The notes below the pieces were generated by a model. That model was not told where the DNA came from. It saw only the letters and a program-made list of their open reading frames with translations, and ran no database searches. Positions 11,507-21,236 of a DNA stretch of 49,185 bases are shown here, in pieces. Position numbers and translations under genes: made by a program. Location: NCBI GenBank assembly GCA_049724395.1, contig JAUGWO010000146.1, forward strand, positions 1 through 49,185. Reading direction: 5' to 3'. The first letter of the stretch is position 1. Each line of letters begins with the position of its first letter. The DNA comes from Spongospora subterranea f. sp. subterranea (lineage: Eukaryota > Endomyxa: Phytomyxea > Phytomyxea > Plasmodiophorida).

Positions 11507-12810
11507 ATGACGACTTCAATGGGGGCCATCTTTCGGAAGCTGATCGCGGCAGCACCCGCCTGTTCAAATCATTGGCTGTGCCACAGGTTCACTTGTTGTT
11601 TCTAGTCAATTTTGTCTGTCCTGACTCGATTTCAACTTCAGCGTATACTGCAATGCTCGCTGAACGGGCCGGTGCCAAAGCTCTTTATGTATCAGGGTCA
11701 GGGGTTGCCACAGCATCGCATGGTCCTGCATGATTTTTTTTAACGCATTTAAATCTCAAAGCTGAATAGGTATCCCTGACCTCGGTGTTACTAATTTGAA
11801 CGATGTTGTTGAAGACGTACAACGACTGACAAGGTTTTTTTTCAAAATTGTAACCTTTGTCGTCATTTTATTTTTTTCCACAAATAGCTGCACTTCGGTG
11901 CCTATATTGGTCGACGTCGACACAGGATTCGGCAGCGCGTTCGGTATTGCACGAACAGTTCGAGAATTGGAGCGAGCCGGTGCTGCCGCAATTCACATCG
12001 AGGACCAGGAGGCCAATAAGAGGTGTGGGCATCGACCCAATAAGCAAATTGTGCCTATCGATGAAATGTGTTCGTCGCGATAATCGTCAGCAATTTCACA
12101 TATGCAATGACCATGCCGTAGGCGACAGAATTAAAGCTGCCGTAGATGCCCGGCGAGACCCGTCATTCGGTTGGCCTATTGGTTATATTTCGGCTGTTGC
12201 ACCACCAAATATCTCATCGTTCAGTTATTATGGCTCGGACCGATGCCTTTGCCAACGAAGGATTAGATGCTGCCATTGCTCGCTCGAAAGCTTATGCGGA
12301 AGGTTGGTATAGTTTGCGAGGTGGGATATTTTTTCTGACATTGCCAGAAAGCTGGCGCCGATATGCTTTTTCCTGAAGCATTAACATCATTAGAGCAATA
12401 TGCAAAGCTCACAAAAAGCCTGCCGAAGCTTCCCGTCCTGGCGAACATTACAGAATTTGGTATTTGATGAGTGACACCGGTGAATTCTCGATTTTTGATC
12501 ATGACCACAGGAGCAACTCCATTATTTTCGAAATCGGAATTGGCTACGGTCAATGTCGCCATGGTTTTATATCCATTAAGCATTCATCGCGCTCAAGCCA
12601 AAGCAGCCGAAATGGTGGTCAAGTCAATACTGGAGCATGGCCACCAAAAAGAAGTTGTGGAACTAATGCAGGTGTGGTAATGCGATATCCTAAAGTGGAT
12701 TGTCAATGATTGGCTTGCTTTGGCAGACGAGAAAGGAATTGTACGAAGCTTTAAACTACCAGCAATATGAAGATTACATCGACAGCCTTGCTTCGCGGTC
12801 CAAAGCGTAA
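11507..12810 (+). CDS. 2-methylisocitrate lyase / PEP mutase family (PrpB-like)
   Basis: Isocitrate lyase/PEP mutase superfamily enzyme, most like bacterial PrpB, which splits 2-methylisocitrate to pyruvate and succinate in propionate breakdown. Nine exons inferred: 11507-11586, 11642-11722, 11770-11833, 11888-12069, 12122-12169, 12225-12302, 12352-12459, 12511-12671, 12727-12810 (about 294 aa; E. coli PrpB 296). Landmarks: [19 protein letters not shown], metal-site [11 protein letters not shown], active-site [52 protein letters not shown]. All eight splice phases agree. In exon 1 the N-terminal [12 protein letters not shown] is in one frame and [14 protein letters not shown] in the next, needing one base to be skipped near 11555-11562. 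Eight introns in under 0.9 kb of coding argues against recent bacterial transfer. Confidence 0.88.
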
Positions 12811-13254
12811 GCTTGATGTGCCCGAAAGCGGAAACTCTTCTACATACATAAACAATAATGTGAATATACTGTCAAAATGGTTTGTTTCGACGGAATTCAT
12901 ATCATTCAGACAGGTGGATGCGTCACAAAGTTGCCAATGGTATTTCTCGCCATCCTGTTTTACGTTTACCCTCGCCATGCCCTCAGTCTGAAGTGTACAC
13001 GGATTCGCCCCAAGGTTGCAGTCACTAGACTACACACACAGCGCGCGGCGATCAACGATACCCCACATGATCCGATCCATTCGTCGGGTGTAACATGGAC
13101 TAACAGCGAATGACGATCACGATACACACCTGTGCACGGTGTATGCTGCTGGTGTTCCGCCGTAAGTGGGAAGCACCTTCATGGGTATGTCTGTGTCTGA
13201 TAGCGGAATCTCAGATCTCATTGTGCATATATTAACGATCGTTCGTCTCGATTC
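12811..13254. other. Intergenic, nothing recognised
   Basis: Between the lyase stop and the F-BAR/RhoGAP gene. No domain-bearing frame or repeat seen. It should hold the 3' end of the former and promoter of the latter. Confidence 0.5.
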
Positions 13255-13329
13255 GTGTGGAGCGGTCCGATATTTTTTGGGCTGATTCGTACCCGGACAG
13301 AGCGGGACATCCGTCGTCGTTTTGAGCGG

Positions 13330-15396
13330 ATGGGATCGTTTGAAAAGGCGCTGGTGCTGTGCCCTGAGAAGGGAATCAATCAGGCCGAGGTCGGCCTGAA
13401 GCACGTCAGTTACCTATCTTCTGTCCTGACCAAGGTCTCGACAATGGAGGATGAACATAACCAGAAGGTTGGACGCTTAGTCAGCGATTCGGTGTCTAAA
13501 TTGCACCCAACCGGAGATCAGCACGATGGCATGGCATCATTACATATCGCCATCATGGGAGCCCTTACAGCCATTCTGCAACTATGCAAACATAGGTCGG
13601 AAATGGCGAAACGTCTATCAGAACAAGTCGCTGAGGTAGGTTTCCCAGTTACGGTTTTCACATTCTTAACCTGATACCGCCGAAAAGCCGTTGGACAGGT
13701 TCTATAAACAAGGTTGCTCCAGGCTAAAGTCGTTATCTAAAAGAGAAAAAAGACGACCGAACTCAGTTAGAGTTGCAAAAAGCGGCAGTTCTCAAGCAAA
13801 AAGCGCAATGTTTGAGACTATTTGAGCAGAGTCAATCAGGATCGGTTGAGGAACCCAAAGCGCCGACGTCCCGGCTTTTCAAACTGGCAGGCACACTAGG
13901 TGCTCGTGGATTGACTGTTAATGAAGCAATTGATAAGCTAGATTCAGCTACAACTGCCTATGACGAGATGCTGGATTTCGCCACAAGCCTTCAAGATCGG
14001 TATGCCCCAATTTTGTTTCGAAGAAACTGTGTTTGGTAATTTATTTCGTGGATGTAGATACTTTAATACATGTCTACCAGAAGTTCTTTCTGGTGTAGAA
14101 TGTTTGGAAATGGATCGCGGAGCCATTCTGGTGAACCAATTAAAAATTGCATCCAACGAGTTTCAAATCCTTTCGGAAGCCACACAAAATGAGGCGATAC
14201 AATTCAAGTCGCTGTGCAACAACATCGACATTGCCAAAGATCTTGAGTCGCTAATCGATGAATCGGCAAAGTCAGAAATCAAATCACTATTTCATGCGTT
14301 TTTTTTAGTGCTGTTGCTCCATCGTCTTCCTTCTTTCAAGAATGTTTTTCTTTGGCAAGAAGAAATCCTCACGCTCTTTTGAATTGCTTTTGTCAATTTG
14401 TTACATTTGTTCTGATCAAATTCTGCCTACAGGTTCAGTCCATCCAGCCATACTAGAAGGCGATCGACGTTTCAATATGACCTTCCTATTAGCCCACCGA
14501 ACTCCATCTTCCGGTGTGTGAAATGTCACTACGATATAGGATAGTCTTATTAAGTGTACCTATGTTTGCCAGGAAGCCTCTTGCCGAACTTGTGCATGCT
14601 AACAATGATGGCCTCCCCGACCTAATGATGTGTCTTTGTCATAGATTAAGGGAATTACACGCCTTCACTAACGTGGAAGGTATTTTCCGAGTATCTCCTG
14701 ATAAGAGTCAGATATGCATCGTTAAACGGCAGGTTTGCTGCACATTGTACAAATTTATGCCAAGCTGATGGAATATATCTTCAATATGTTATTCACAAGA
14801 TAATTTGTTTGAAGTTACTGTGCTAGTTTGTGTTTCTTTGACACTCAATTTTCGCAGTTCAAGAGTTATCAACACTATTTCATTTCTATCGTAACTGTTA
14901 TTTGACAAACAGTTCTGGCAGATTGAATCTTGCGAGTCAATCGCCGGTGCGCTGAAGCTCGTTTCCGCACCTCATCTATTAGCTGCTGTTTTGAAAGATT
15001 GGCTTCGAGGATTACCGCAGCCATTAATCCCAGCGGAATGCTACAATGAGGCGCTGAGAATTGGTGGTGAAACCTCTGTTGAGCAAAAAGGTTCTTTGCG
15101 CACCCTTTGGCTGGCCTTGCCTAGGCCAAACCGAATCGTCCTGGCTGAGTTGAAATCCATCGTCGACGAGGTAGTTATAGAATCGCCCTAGTCAAATCGT
15201 TATTTCAATTCGGTGTCAGGTGAGCTCGAATACGGAAAGGACGAGAATGACGTCGTACAACGTTTGCGTCTGTTTAACGCCGGCCGTGGTGCGGACGCCA
15301 GATGCGTTGACGCCCAACGTAGCACTCTCCAACAGCAAATTAGAAGTGGCGTTTACCGTGGCGTTATTTGCTTCAGATGTACAATTCTTCAAGTGA
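13330..15396 (+). CDS. F-BAR domain and RhoGAP protein
   Basis: Predicted membrane-bending GTPase-activating protein for Rho-family GTPases. Exons inferred: 13330-13635, 13688-13999, 14058-14297, 14433-14513, 14573-14732, 14913-15170, 15220-15396 (about 510 aa). Residues 1-280 look like an F-BAR coiled coil ([36 protein letters not shown]). A short basic linker leads to the RhoGAP domain: KPLAELV, the arginine finger in [26 protein letters not shown], and [16 protein letters not shown]. In exon 2 the frame moves by one base inside an A-rich stretch near 13739-13745 (KSLSK then [15 protein letters not shown]). The exon 3 end is the least certain splice. The frame upstream is open to 13255 without an ATG, so a 5' exon is possible. 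It ends overlapping a minus-strand open frame. Confidence 0.82.
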
Positions 15397-15723
15397 TAAA
15401 TTTGTAACCGGATATTTATGGAATGAGCTCAATGGGGGCAAATAGAAGGTCAACTGTTCACGTGGTTTTTGTTGTAATCCATCCGGTTCACCATCGTTCT
15501 GGATGGGAGCCCCGTCTTTCACACGAAGTAGCTCCGGTCGAATATGATCGAGATCATCGCCGACCCTTTGTGCCCAATCTATCAGATTTTGCGGTCTGTA
15601 GTGGATGATGGGGTCCTGCCAGCGTTGAATGTCGATAGTTTCATTGACGGAAGCCTCATCTTGTGGACCCCGGCTCAACAGCGTTGCGGACCGTCGTTCA
15701 AACGTTTTAAACAGAAAACGGCT
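15373..15723 (-). CDS. Hypothetical protein, possible 3' exon
   Basis: Minus-strand open frame of about 115 codons with protein-like sequence ([34 protein letters not shown]), ending in SLEELYI. It has no ATG near its left end, so it would be a last exon. Its 5' edge (FERRSATLL) enters the large inverted repeat, whose other arm carries a similar FERRSSTL. Family not recognised. Its stop lies inside the last exon of the F-BAR/RhoGAP gene on the other strand. Confidence 0.4.
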
Positions 15724-16137
15724 TTACTCGTTAAAACGACACAGTAATAGAAACGGAATCATGGTCTCCGTTAAGGCTCCGAAGTAGCCAATTCTGAGGG
15801 TTTTGTCGACCATTTGAAGTTCACCATGGGACAGCCACCTTGTGCAGCGCGATCGCATTTCAAAAAAGCTCGAAGCAAAAGGACGAATCTAATGAAGATG
15901 CTGATGTGGTGCATCAGCGAATTTCCCAGGCACTGGAACCATTCCAGGTCCTGACCGCCGTCCGTTTCCTGATTCAGCTTTCCCAAAGGACGGATCGTCC
16001 AGGGTATCAAATCATGGTAAAATTCGTTGTGCGCAATTGCTCAACAACGTGTCTAATCAGTAAACACCACGTCTAATCAGTAAAAACAGGTTCGAAATGT
16101 AATACAAACGGAAAAACCGACATTCAAACGTTTCAAA
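15685..16137 (+). repeat. Large imperfect inverted repeat, left arm
   Basis: Pairs with 16213-16665 on the opposite strand around a spacer of about 75 bases. Shared blocks include TTGTGCAGCGCGATCGC, GGTCCTGACCGCCGTCCG, CAACAACGTGTCT and CCGTCGTTCAAA. By eye the arms are about 75-80% alike, with small indels. Confidence 0.85.
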
Positions 16138-16212
16138 AATCGCAGGTAGTTTTGACGCAACACTGGGCTGAATGCCGAAAACACTAGGGCTTGATATTTA
16201 TAAAACTTTCCA

Positions 16213-16665
16213 ACGGCGTTTGAACGTTCAAATGTCGTTTTTTCCGTTTTTGATATTTTCAAATCGTTACTGCGATTTTACTGATCAGACACGTTGTTAA
16301 ACGTTTGCGCCAACGAACGTTTCCATGATTCGATCCCCTGGGCGATCCGTTCTTGGCGAAAGCTTGCCTGATTGAAATCAGGAAACGGACGGCGGTCAGG
16401 ACCTGAATTGGTTCCAGTGCCTTCAAAGACATGCTGATGCACCACACCAGCATATCTTCGATAGATTCGTCCTTTGGCTTCGAGCTTTATGAAACGCGAT
16501 CGCGCTGCACAAGCTGGGGGTCCCATGGCGATGGCTACTTCGGAGATTTAACGGAGAACGTGATTCTCGTTTTGCTGTGTTGGTAAAAAAACGCTTGAAC
16601 GCGGTTAAACGAGTAAAACGGTTTTCGTTCAAACCTTTTTTGAACGACGGTCATCAACACTGCAT
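16213..16665 (-). repeat. Large imperfect inverted repeat, right arm
   Basis: Reverse-complement partner of 15685-16137. On its minus strand it keeps an open frame of 83 codons (16526-16278, CAARSRFIKLEAKGRIYRRY) that is broken in the left arm. No terminal inverted repeat or target duplication of a known transposon was recognised, so it may be an inverted gene duplication or a foldback element. Confidence 0.85.
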
Positions 16666-16869
16666 ATAGTACACTCTGTTTTTCTCATCATAATCTGTGT
16701 CACCTCATCGAGGTTCGTTCAACGCCCAACAGATCAGCTGTTCAGGTCCACAGAAGCTCCTACAGTCCCGAACAGTTGTTCGCTGACGTTCTTCGACCCT
16801 TACTCTTTGTTTTTGGTGGACGAGGCCTCGATGAGGGTGACAAAGTGTGGGAAACTGTTCGATCGTGGA

Positions 16870-17117
16870 GAACGACGCGTTGTGTCACCGGTACATCACT
16901 GATGGGAGAAGTGGATTTCAAACGGTTCTGTCCCATAATGCAGGAAATCATTGTCTACAGCGGCTCACAGAACAGCAGACGCGTGTTCTTCCTGGGGCTG
17001 GAAAAACTTACCAATCATGAAATGAAACTGGCACGACATCGTTTTAACCGCGTGCGCCATCGCTTGAAATCCACTTAGTGATGTACCGGTGCACAACGCG
17101 TCGTTCTCCATGAGCAT
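16870..17117. repeat. Inverted repeat, arms of about 50 bases
   Basis: 16870-16923 and 17064-17117 are near-exact reverse complements (GGAGAACGACGCGTTGTG, CCGGTACATCACT, GTGGATTTCAA) separated by about 140 bases. No protein family recognised inside. Confidence 0.7.
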
Positions 17118-17333
17118 CGCACGTGGGAGTTCATCTTTCCGGCGATGGCCACTCCGGGCGCCGTCGCTGCCATCACTCCAACGACCCAAATGCGCAAGAA
17201 TGCATCGGTGGCGATGTTCAGCAGGTTCGGTAAAAATCAAAACCATCTTTCTGGGAATGTCGGGAATCACAAGCACCGCTACGTGAAACAGGTTCGATCA
17301 AACTGTTAGGACTATATACTGTAATGAAGGGAG

Positions 17334-17487
17334 AAATGACGAGGAAGCGCGGAGAGAAGAGTTAGAAGGACGGAAGAAGAGCGAGAAGGAAGGAAGAAAG
17401 TGGGACAGAGGGGTGAGAAGGAAGGAAGAAAGCGGGAAGAGGGGTGAGAAGGAAGGAGGAAGAGATAGAAGAGTGAAATATGGGAGA
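17334..17487 (+). repeat. Polypurine low-complexity tract
   Basis: About 150 bases almost entirely G and A on this strand, with repeated GAAGGAAGAAAG words. A shorter relative occurs at 40851-40907. Could form triplex or serve as a nucleosome-poor spacer; no coding signal. Confidence 0.75.
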
Positions 17488-17569
17488 ATTGATCATAATC
17501 TGGCCCTGCACGGTGTCGCGCTGCGTTATGCCAAATCAACAACGAAGCGAAAAACCGCATATAGGAATG

Positions 17570-18300
17570 GTAATCGGCCTCCAGACACTTCCCATCAGCT
17601 TTTTGGTAAGAATCGCGTTCGTTGTCCCGAAGATGGGCAGCGATATCGACTGGAAAACGTTCGGAATCCCTTGGAGATTCAATTATGGTGAGGATTTCAC
17701 CGCAGTCAATACTTGTTCCATGGACACGGCGCTGATCACAATATATTTGTTGAACAAGGACGCGGGTGTCACGGAAGCGAACGATGTCGACAACCTACGA
17801 ACGGTTCTCCGTTAGTATTGGAGACGAGGACTACGCCCAAGCAGGTCATGTGGTGTACAGTTGTGAATGAACGTCATCGGGAAAACATGACATGTGGGGC
17901 ATTGTCGAAGGCGCCGTCATTTCATTACTGCCCAGAATTGTTCATGGTCAGAGACAACCTGGGACACCTTATGTTCTTCCGATTTCTGTCCACATCCGCG
18001 CGACAACCGGCCTTGGCAAGCGTAGGACTATCTACAATGATTTCGTCACCGGAAAAATCGATAGGCAGCTGCAGGCGCCATCAAGATGCGTTCGATTCAA
18101 CCAAGCCGCACTCGATCGTATTTCGAGCAATGGACGGTCCTTGCGATAGGACGACGACGCGCACCGCTGCACCTTCCAATTCTCTGTACCGGATGGGGCA
18201 TTCGTTCCCGACACCAGTTCAGTGTACCGATTGAACGGGAAGAATCGGACGAGGATTCGACACGGTCCCAAAGTTACAGAGTGCAGAGGCCCTGGCACGA
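17570..18300 (+). pseudogene. Weak match to cysteine-peptidase-like domain, degraded
   Basis: The segment IPWRFNYGEDFTAVNTCSMD (about 17668-17730) followed by TALITIYLLNKDAG resembles the start of C19/Ulp1-like peptidase domains often tied to transposons, where Cys in NTCxxD is the likely nucleophile. A further open stretch in another frame (17892-18149, LPRIVHGQRQPGTPYVLPIS) could be its continuation. Frames do not join simply. Low confidence; may be decayed transposon sequence. Confidence 0.3.
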
Positions 18301-18428
18301 TTCAGAAACGGATCATGCCCAACGATCCACCTTTGCTGCTGTTGTCCCCGTCCCTTCGCTCACAGAACAGTGCGAAAATGAACCGTCTGATCGCATGAAG
18401 ACCAAATCGCCGTCTACGATTCGACTAG

Positions 18429-18838
18429 GCGAGTCAATGATCAATGATCACGACCATTTGAGCGATGATATGTAGGTGAGGAATAACGACTACAGAAGTG
18501 GTCTAAAACGATCACAAATCCCACAGCAATATCCTCAATTGATCTACAGCTGTGGTCAGGTCGAATCCGACCTCATTATCGGTCCACCAAACACTTTTGT
18601 CGCGTCTGTGTTGCTTTTCACGAATAACCTGACTACGATCCATTGGTTTGTCATCGGTATGATATTGTCAACTGATCTGAGGATCATTACATCCCTGGGG
18701 ATTGTTTTCCGGCTCTCATGACATGAGTGATGAGTTATCCCAGAGTGGTGTCGCCCGATAATCAGTCCCTGACGGAGTCCGTGCCGGAGTCCGTGTCGTC
18801 TGTGAGATCAAACCGCCTCCATACCGATATTGTATCAA
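18429..18838 (+). repeat. 5' block of secreted-protein unit A
   Basis: Closely matches 30155-30656, upstream of copy B: GAGGAATAA, CGATCACAAATCCCACAG, CTCAATTGATCTACAGCTGTGG and CACGAATAACCTGACTAC. It also shows weaker resemblance to the 3' spacer downstream of each unit. It should contain the promoter of copy A, but the TATATATAG seen upstream of copies C-E is absent. Confidence 0.75.
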
Positions 18839-19333
18839 ATGTCGCACATCGTTGGATCTATTTTTCTTCTCTTATTATTGCCCATTGCTTACTCCCAAAT
18901 GACATTGGATCTGTTCTTGAAAAAAAACCCTATTGATACCAGTCATATTTATCATCCAGACACATTGCCCATCTATAACCAACAGCGCGTGAATGTAAGG
19001 ATGATGAGAGATGCCTTCACTCAATTTTTGTGCCAGTGTTATTTTATTTACAAATACGGCTACCTGATGGATCGGGATGAATTGGAAAAAGCGCTCGGTG
19101 AATTTCATTGTCGGAATCGGTTTGAAATGTGCAAACAAGTTGTCGTGGTCGTCAATGGTTTTGGTGATGGCTTTCTTAAGTCTTCGACCGTGCAGGTTCC
19201 CATTCAAGAGTTCATGTGGACGGTCCGCGCTTCAAAAAGAAATTTCGATGAAGATCAAATCTCCCACATTATGGCGTCGCTCTTCTACTATCAAACATCA
19301 AACAGTCTGCCCAGATTCTGGGGCCGCGGCTGA
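18839..19333 (+). CDS. Small secreted protein, new multicopy family, copy A
   Basis: Open, single-exon frame of 164 aa from ATG 18839. Residues 1-20 form a classic signal peptide (MSHIVGSIFLLLLLPIAYSQ), so the product is predicted to be secreted. The mature part of about 145 residues is helical in character. Cys67 (FLCQC) and Cys98 (FEMCKQ) align with the two cysteines kept in every copy; Cys65 and Cys91 are extra. The C-terminus carries the family motif HIMASLFYYQTSNSLPRFWG. Relatives in this window lie at 30657, 33144 (minus), 34488, 40263 and a scrap at 33640. I recognise no known family, and function is unknown; secreted, fast-changing, multicopy genes in transposon-rich DNA are often host-interaction proteins, but that is inference. 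This is one of two copies that look whole. Confidence 0.7.
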   Translation: MSHIVGSIFLLLLLPIAYSQMTLDLFLKKNPIDTSHIYHPDTLPIYNQQRVNVRMMRDAFTQFLCQCYFIYKYGYLMDRDELEKALGEFHCRNRFEMCKQVVVVVNGFGDGFLKSSTVQVPIQEFMWTVRASKRNFDEDQISHIMASLFYYQTSNSLPRFWGRG

Positions 19334-19925
19334 TCAATGAGTATTCCCTGGATCAAGACCAGTCATTAGAATTGGCGCTTTTGACCGAAACCCGGTTTTT
19401 TATCCCATATTGAATACATCATATATTTATGATCCTATTCCTCAGTAGTTGTACTCAAAAACCGATTCCAAATCCCAACAGCAATATCCAGATCGACAGA
19501 GTTTCATCATCGTTCCACTTCAATCGATCATTCAGTCTATCTCCTAACTGGCAATATCTAAGAACCTAACGCCGCTTTGTGTTAGTGTGTCACCTGTTAT
19601 GATATTCCCAACAGATCTCAATGACCATAACTATCTGGGATTGTGCTGTTAATGGTCTTCTCCCGCTATTGACCAACATGAACGTGATAACCGTTCTCAA
19701 CAGTGTTAGAACTACCAACCTCTCAATGACAATCAAGTTTGAAGCGGCAATGGCGAACAGTCCATGATCGGATCTGGTATATTACAAGGGACCTGATATA
19801 TTTTGTTTGTATTCCTCGTCACGATTTGTCTGAAATAACTTGATTACTAGAGATAAATGTGACAATTCAGGATATTTGAAACAACGAAATAATGAGACAC
19901 AACGTGAAACCCGATGAATGAGTTT
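19334..19925 (+). repeat. 3' spacer of secreted-protein unit A
   Basis: Conserved block found after copies A, B, D and E (31214-31760, 34959-35520, 40711-41340). Typical words: GTTTCATCATCGTTCCACTT, CCTAACGCCGCTTTGTGTTA, GATAACCGTTCTCAACAGTG. Copies are well over 90% alike over about 500 bases by eye, so duplication is fairly recent. No coding frame stands out. Confidence 0.85.
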
Positions 19926-20275
19926 AAGGTGATGATCGCCATCATTGCTCAACTTCGATATCTCAGGTCATCAGATTTCCGACCCAATACGGATGGCGAT
20001 ATCAAATTTGTTTTCTTGGTTCTGCTGCTCAAACATTGATCAACAGTTTTGTCGAGATGGGTCTTCAGTGTGTGAGTTTACCAGGAAACGTCGTTCCTCA
20101 CCATTTTGGCTAAGCGACACATGGTCAAATCATCAAAAACCAAAGGACGTTATTCACGATGGCGTTCGTTTCATGACGAAACCAAACAAAGGGTGGTTTT
20201 ACAATCATGTTAATGTCCTTAGTCTGAAAGGCGATATTATTAATATTGTTGAACGTGTTCCTTGATATTCAGCAG
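19926..20275 (+). mobile_element. Ty3/gypsy integrase-region relic in unit A
   Basis: Decayed LTR-retroelement piece: blocks such as GDIKFVFLVLLLKH and the EMGLQCVSLPGNVV stretch align with the zinc-binding part of Ty3/gypsy integrase. Fuller copies in units B and E include HRIWVPDKCLRLHIGIIAQ. Broken, several breaks. Same orientation as the secreted-protein gene. Confidence 0.55.
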
Positions 20276-20940
20276 ACCATTCGATTGTCTGGTCAACCGA
20301 TTTGGCATCGTATAGCGTCACCTGTCTCATCAAGGCAAAAACTGCGATGAAATTGCCCAAAATAGGCAAATTATTCGCATCGGTTTCGAGGGTGAATGGC
20401 TTTGAGGGGTCGTGCACCAAGATTGGAGCGGAAGTGAAAGCTTATTTCAAAGTCATGAATGCGTCTTCCTGTTCGCCTTTCCACTTGTAAACCGCATTCT
20501 TGCGAGTTAAAAGGGTCAACGGTCGCACGATTGTGGAGAAATTCTTAATGAACCGACAGTAAAGGCTGGCGGAAAGTGTCATTCAAAAAATGTTTCTAGG
20601 TAGCGGGGGCGTTGGTTAATCCAAACGGCATAACATTGAACTGAGAGTGTCCAAAAACAGTACGGAAAGCGTTTTTCCATTCGTCGCCCTTACGAACTCG
20701 CAAGATGTAATACTGTAGTTTGGAACGCAGGGAGTAGTTAAAAATGCTGATAATCTCTGCGACTGTCGAGCGAACAAAAATTTCGCTGATCTCAGGTTTC
20801 CTGTGAAGTCTGATGACCGAGCGTACCAGGAGAGCCGATCCAGAAAAAGGTATAGATCTTGCCCTTGACTTCAAAGTCATGCGCAGCAATGATCCAGCAA
20901 TGGCACGTGTGAACAATATCAGGAGCTTAGAATTTGGGAT
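20205..20940 (-). mobile_element. Ty3/gypsy RT-RNase H relic (minus strand)
   Basis: Minus-strand fragment with RNase H start (HDPSKPFTLETDANN) and RT palm block ([25 protein letters not shown]). Broken. The same junction with the integrase relic occurs at 35815-36390 in unit D, so the insertion predates the duplication of the units. Confidence 0.8.
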
Positions 20941-21236
20941 CCAACCCGTTTGATTATGGCCACCCAATCGAGGGAGTTTCTCTCTCTCCTAAGCCGCATT
21001 CAACAAGGGTTCTGTGGAAGAACACACATCGTGGGCATCTTTTCCATCAAGCCGCCGCCAGCATGTTGTTTCGGTCGTGGAAATTCCGCCGCACTGCGTT
21101 GGTGCTGGGTTGTTTTATCAACAAGGTTTTGTCCGGAACAGAAACAATCGGTAGTCGCGGCGTAGCTGAGTCCGGGCGCGGAGTCCGTGACTGGTACTGG
21201 TCGCGACCATAGCTTTCCTGGTGTAACTGACCAGAA
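20941..21236. other. Upstream region of ATAD3
   Basis: About 300 bases between the Ty3 relic and the ATAD3 start. No TATA-like element or repeat is convincing. Confidence 0.4.

Noticed and set aside
18429-19925. Flanking blocks of secreted genes read as LTRs of one element
   Set aside because: The 5' and 3' blocks are much less alike than expected for LTR pairs, units C-E have a different 5' block, and no TG...CA ends or primer site were seen.
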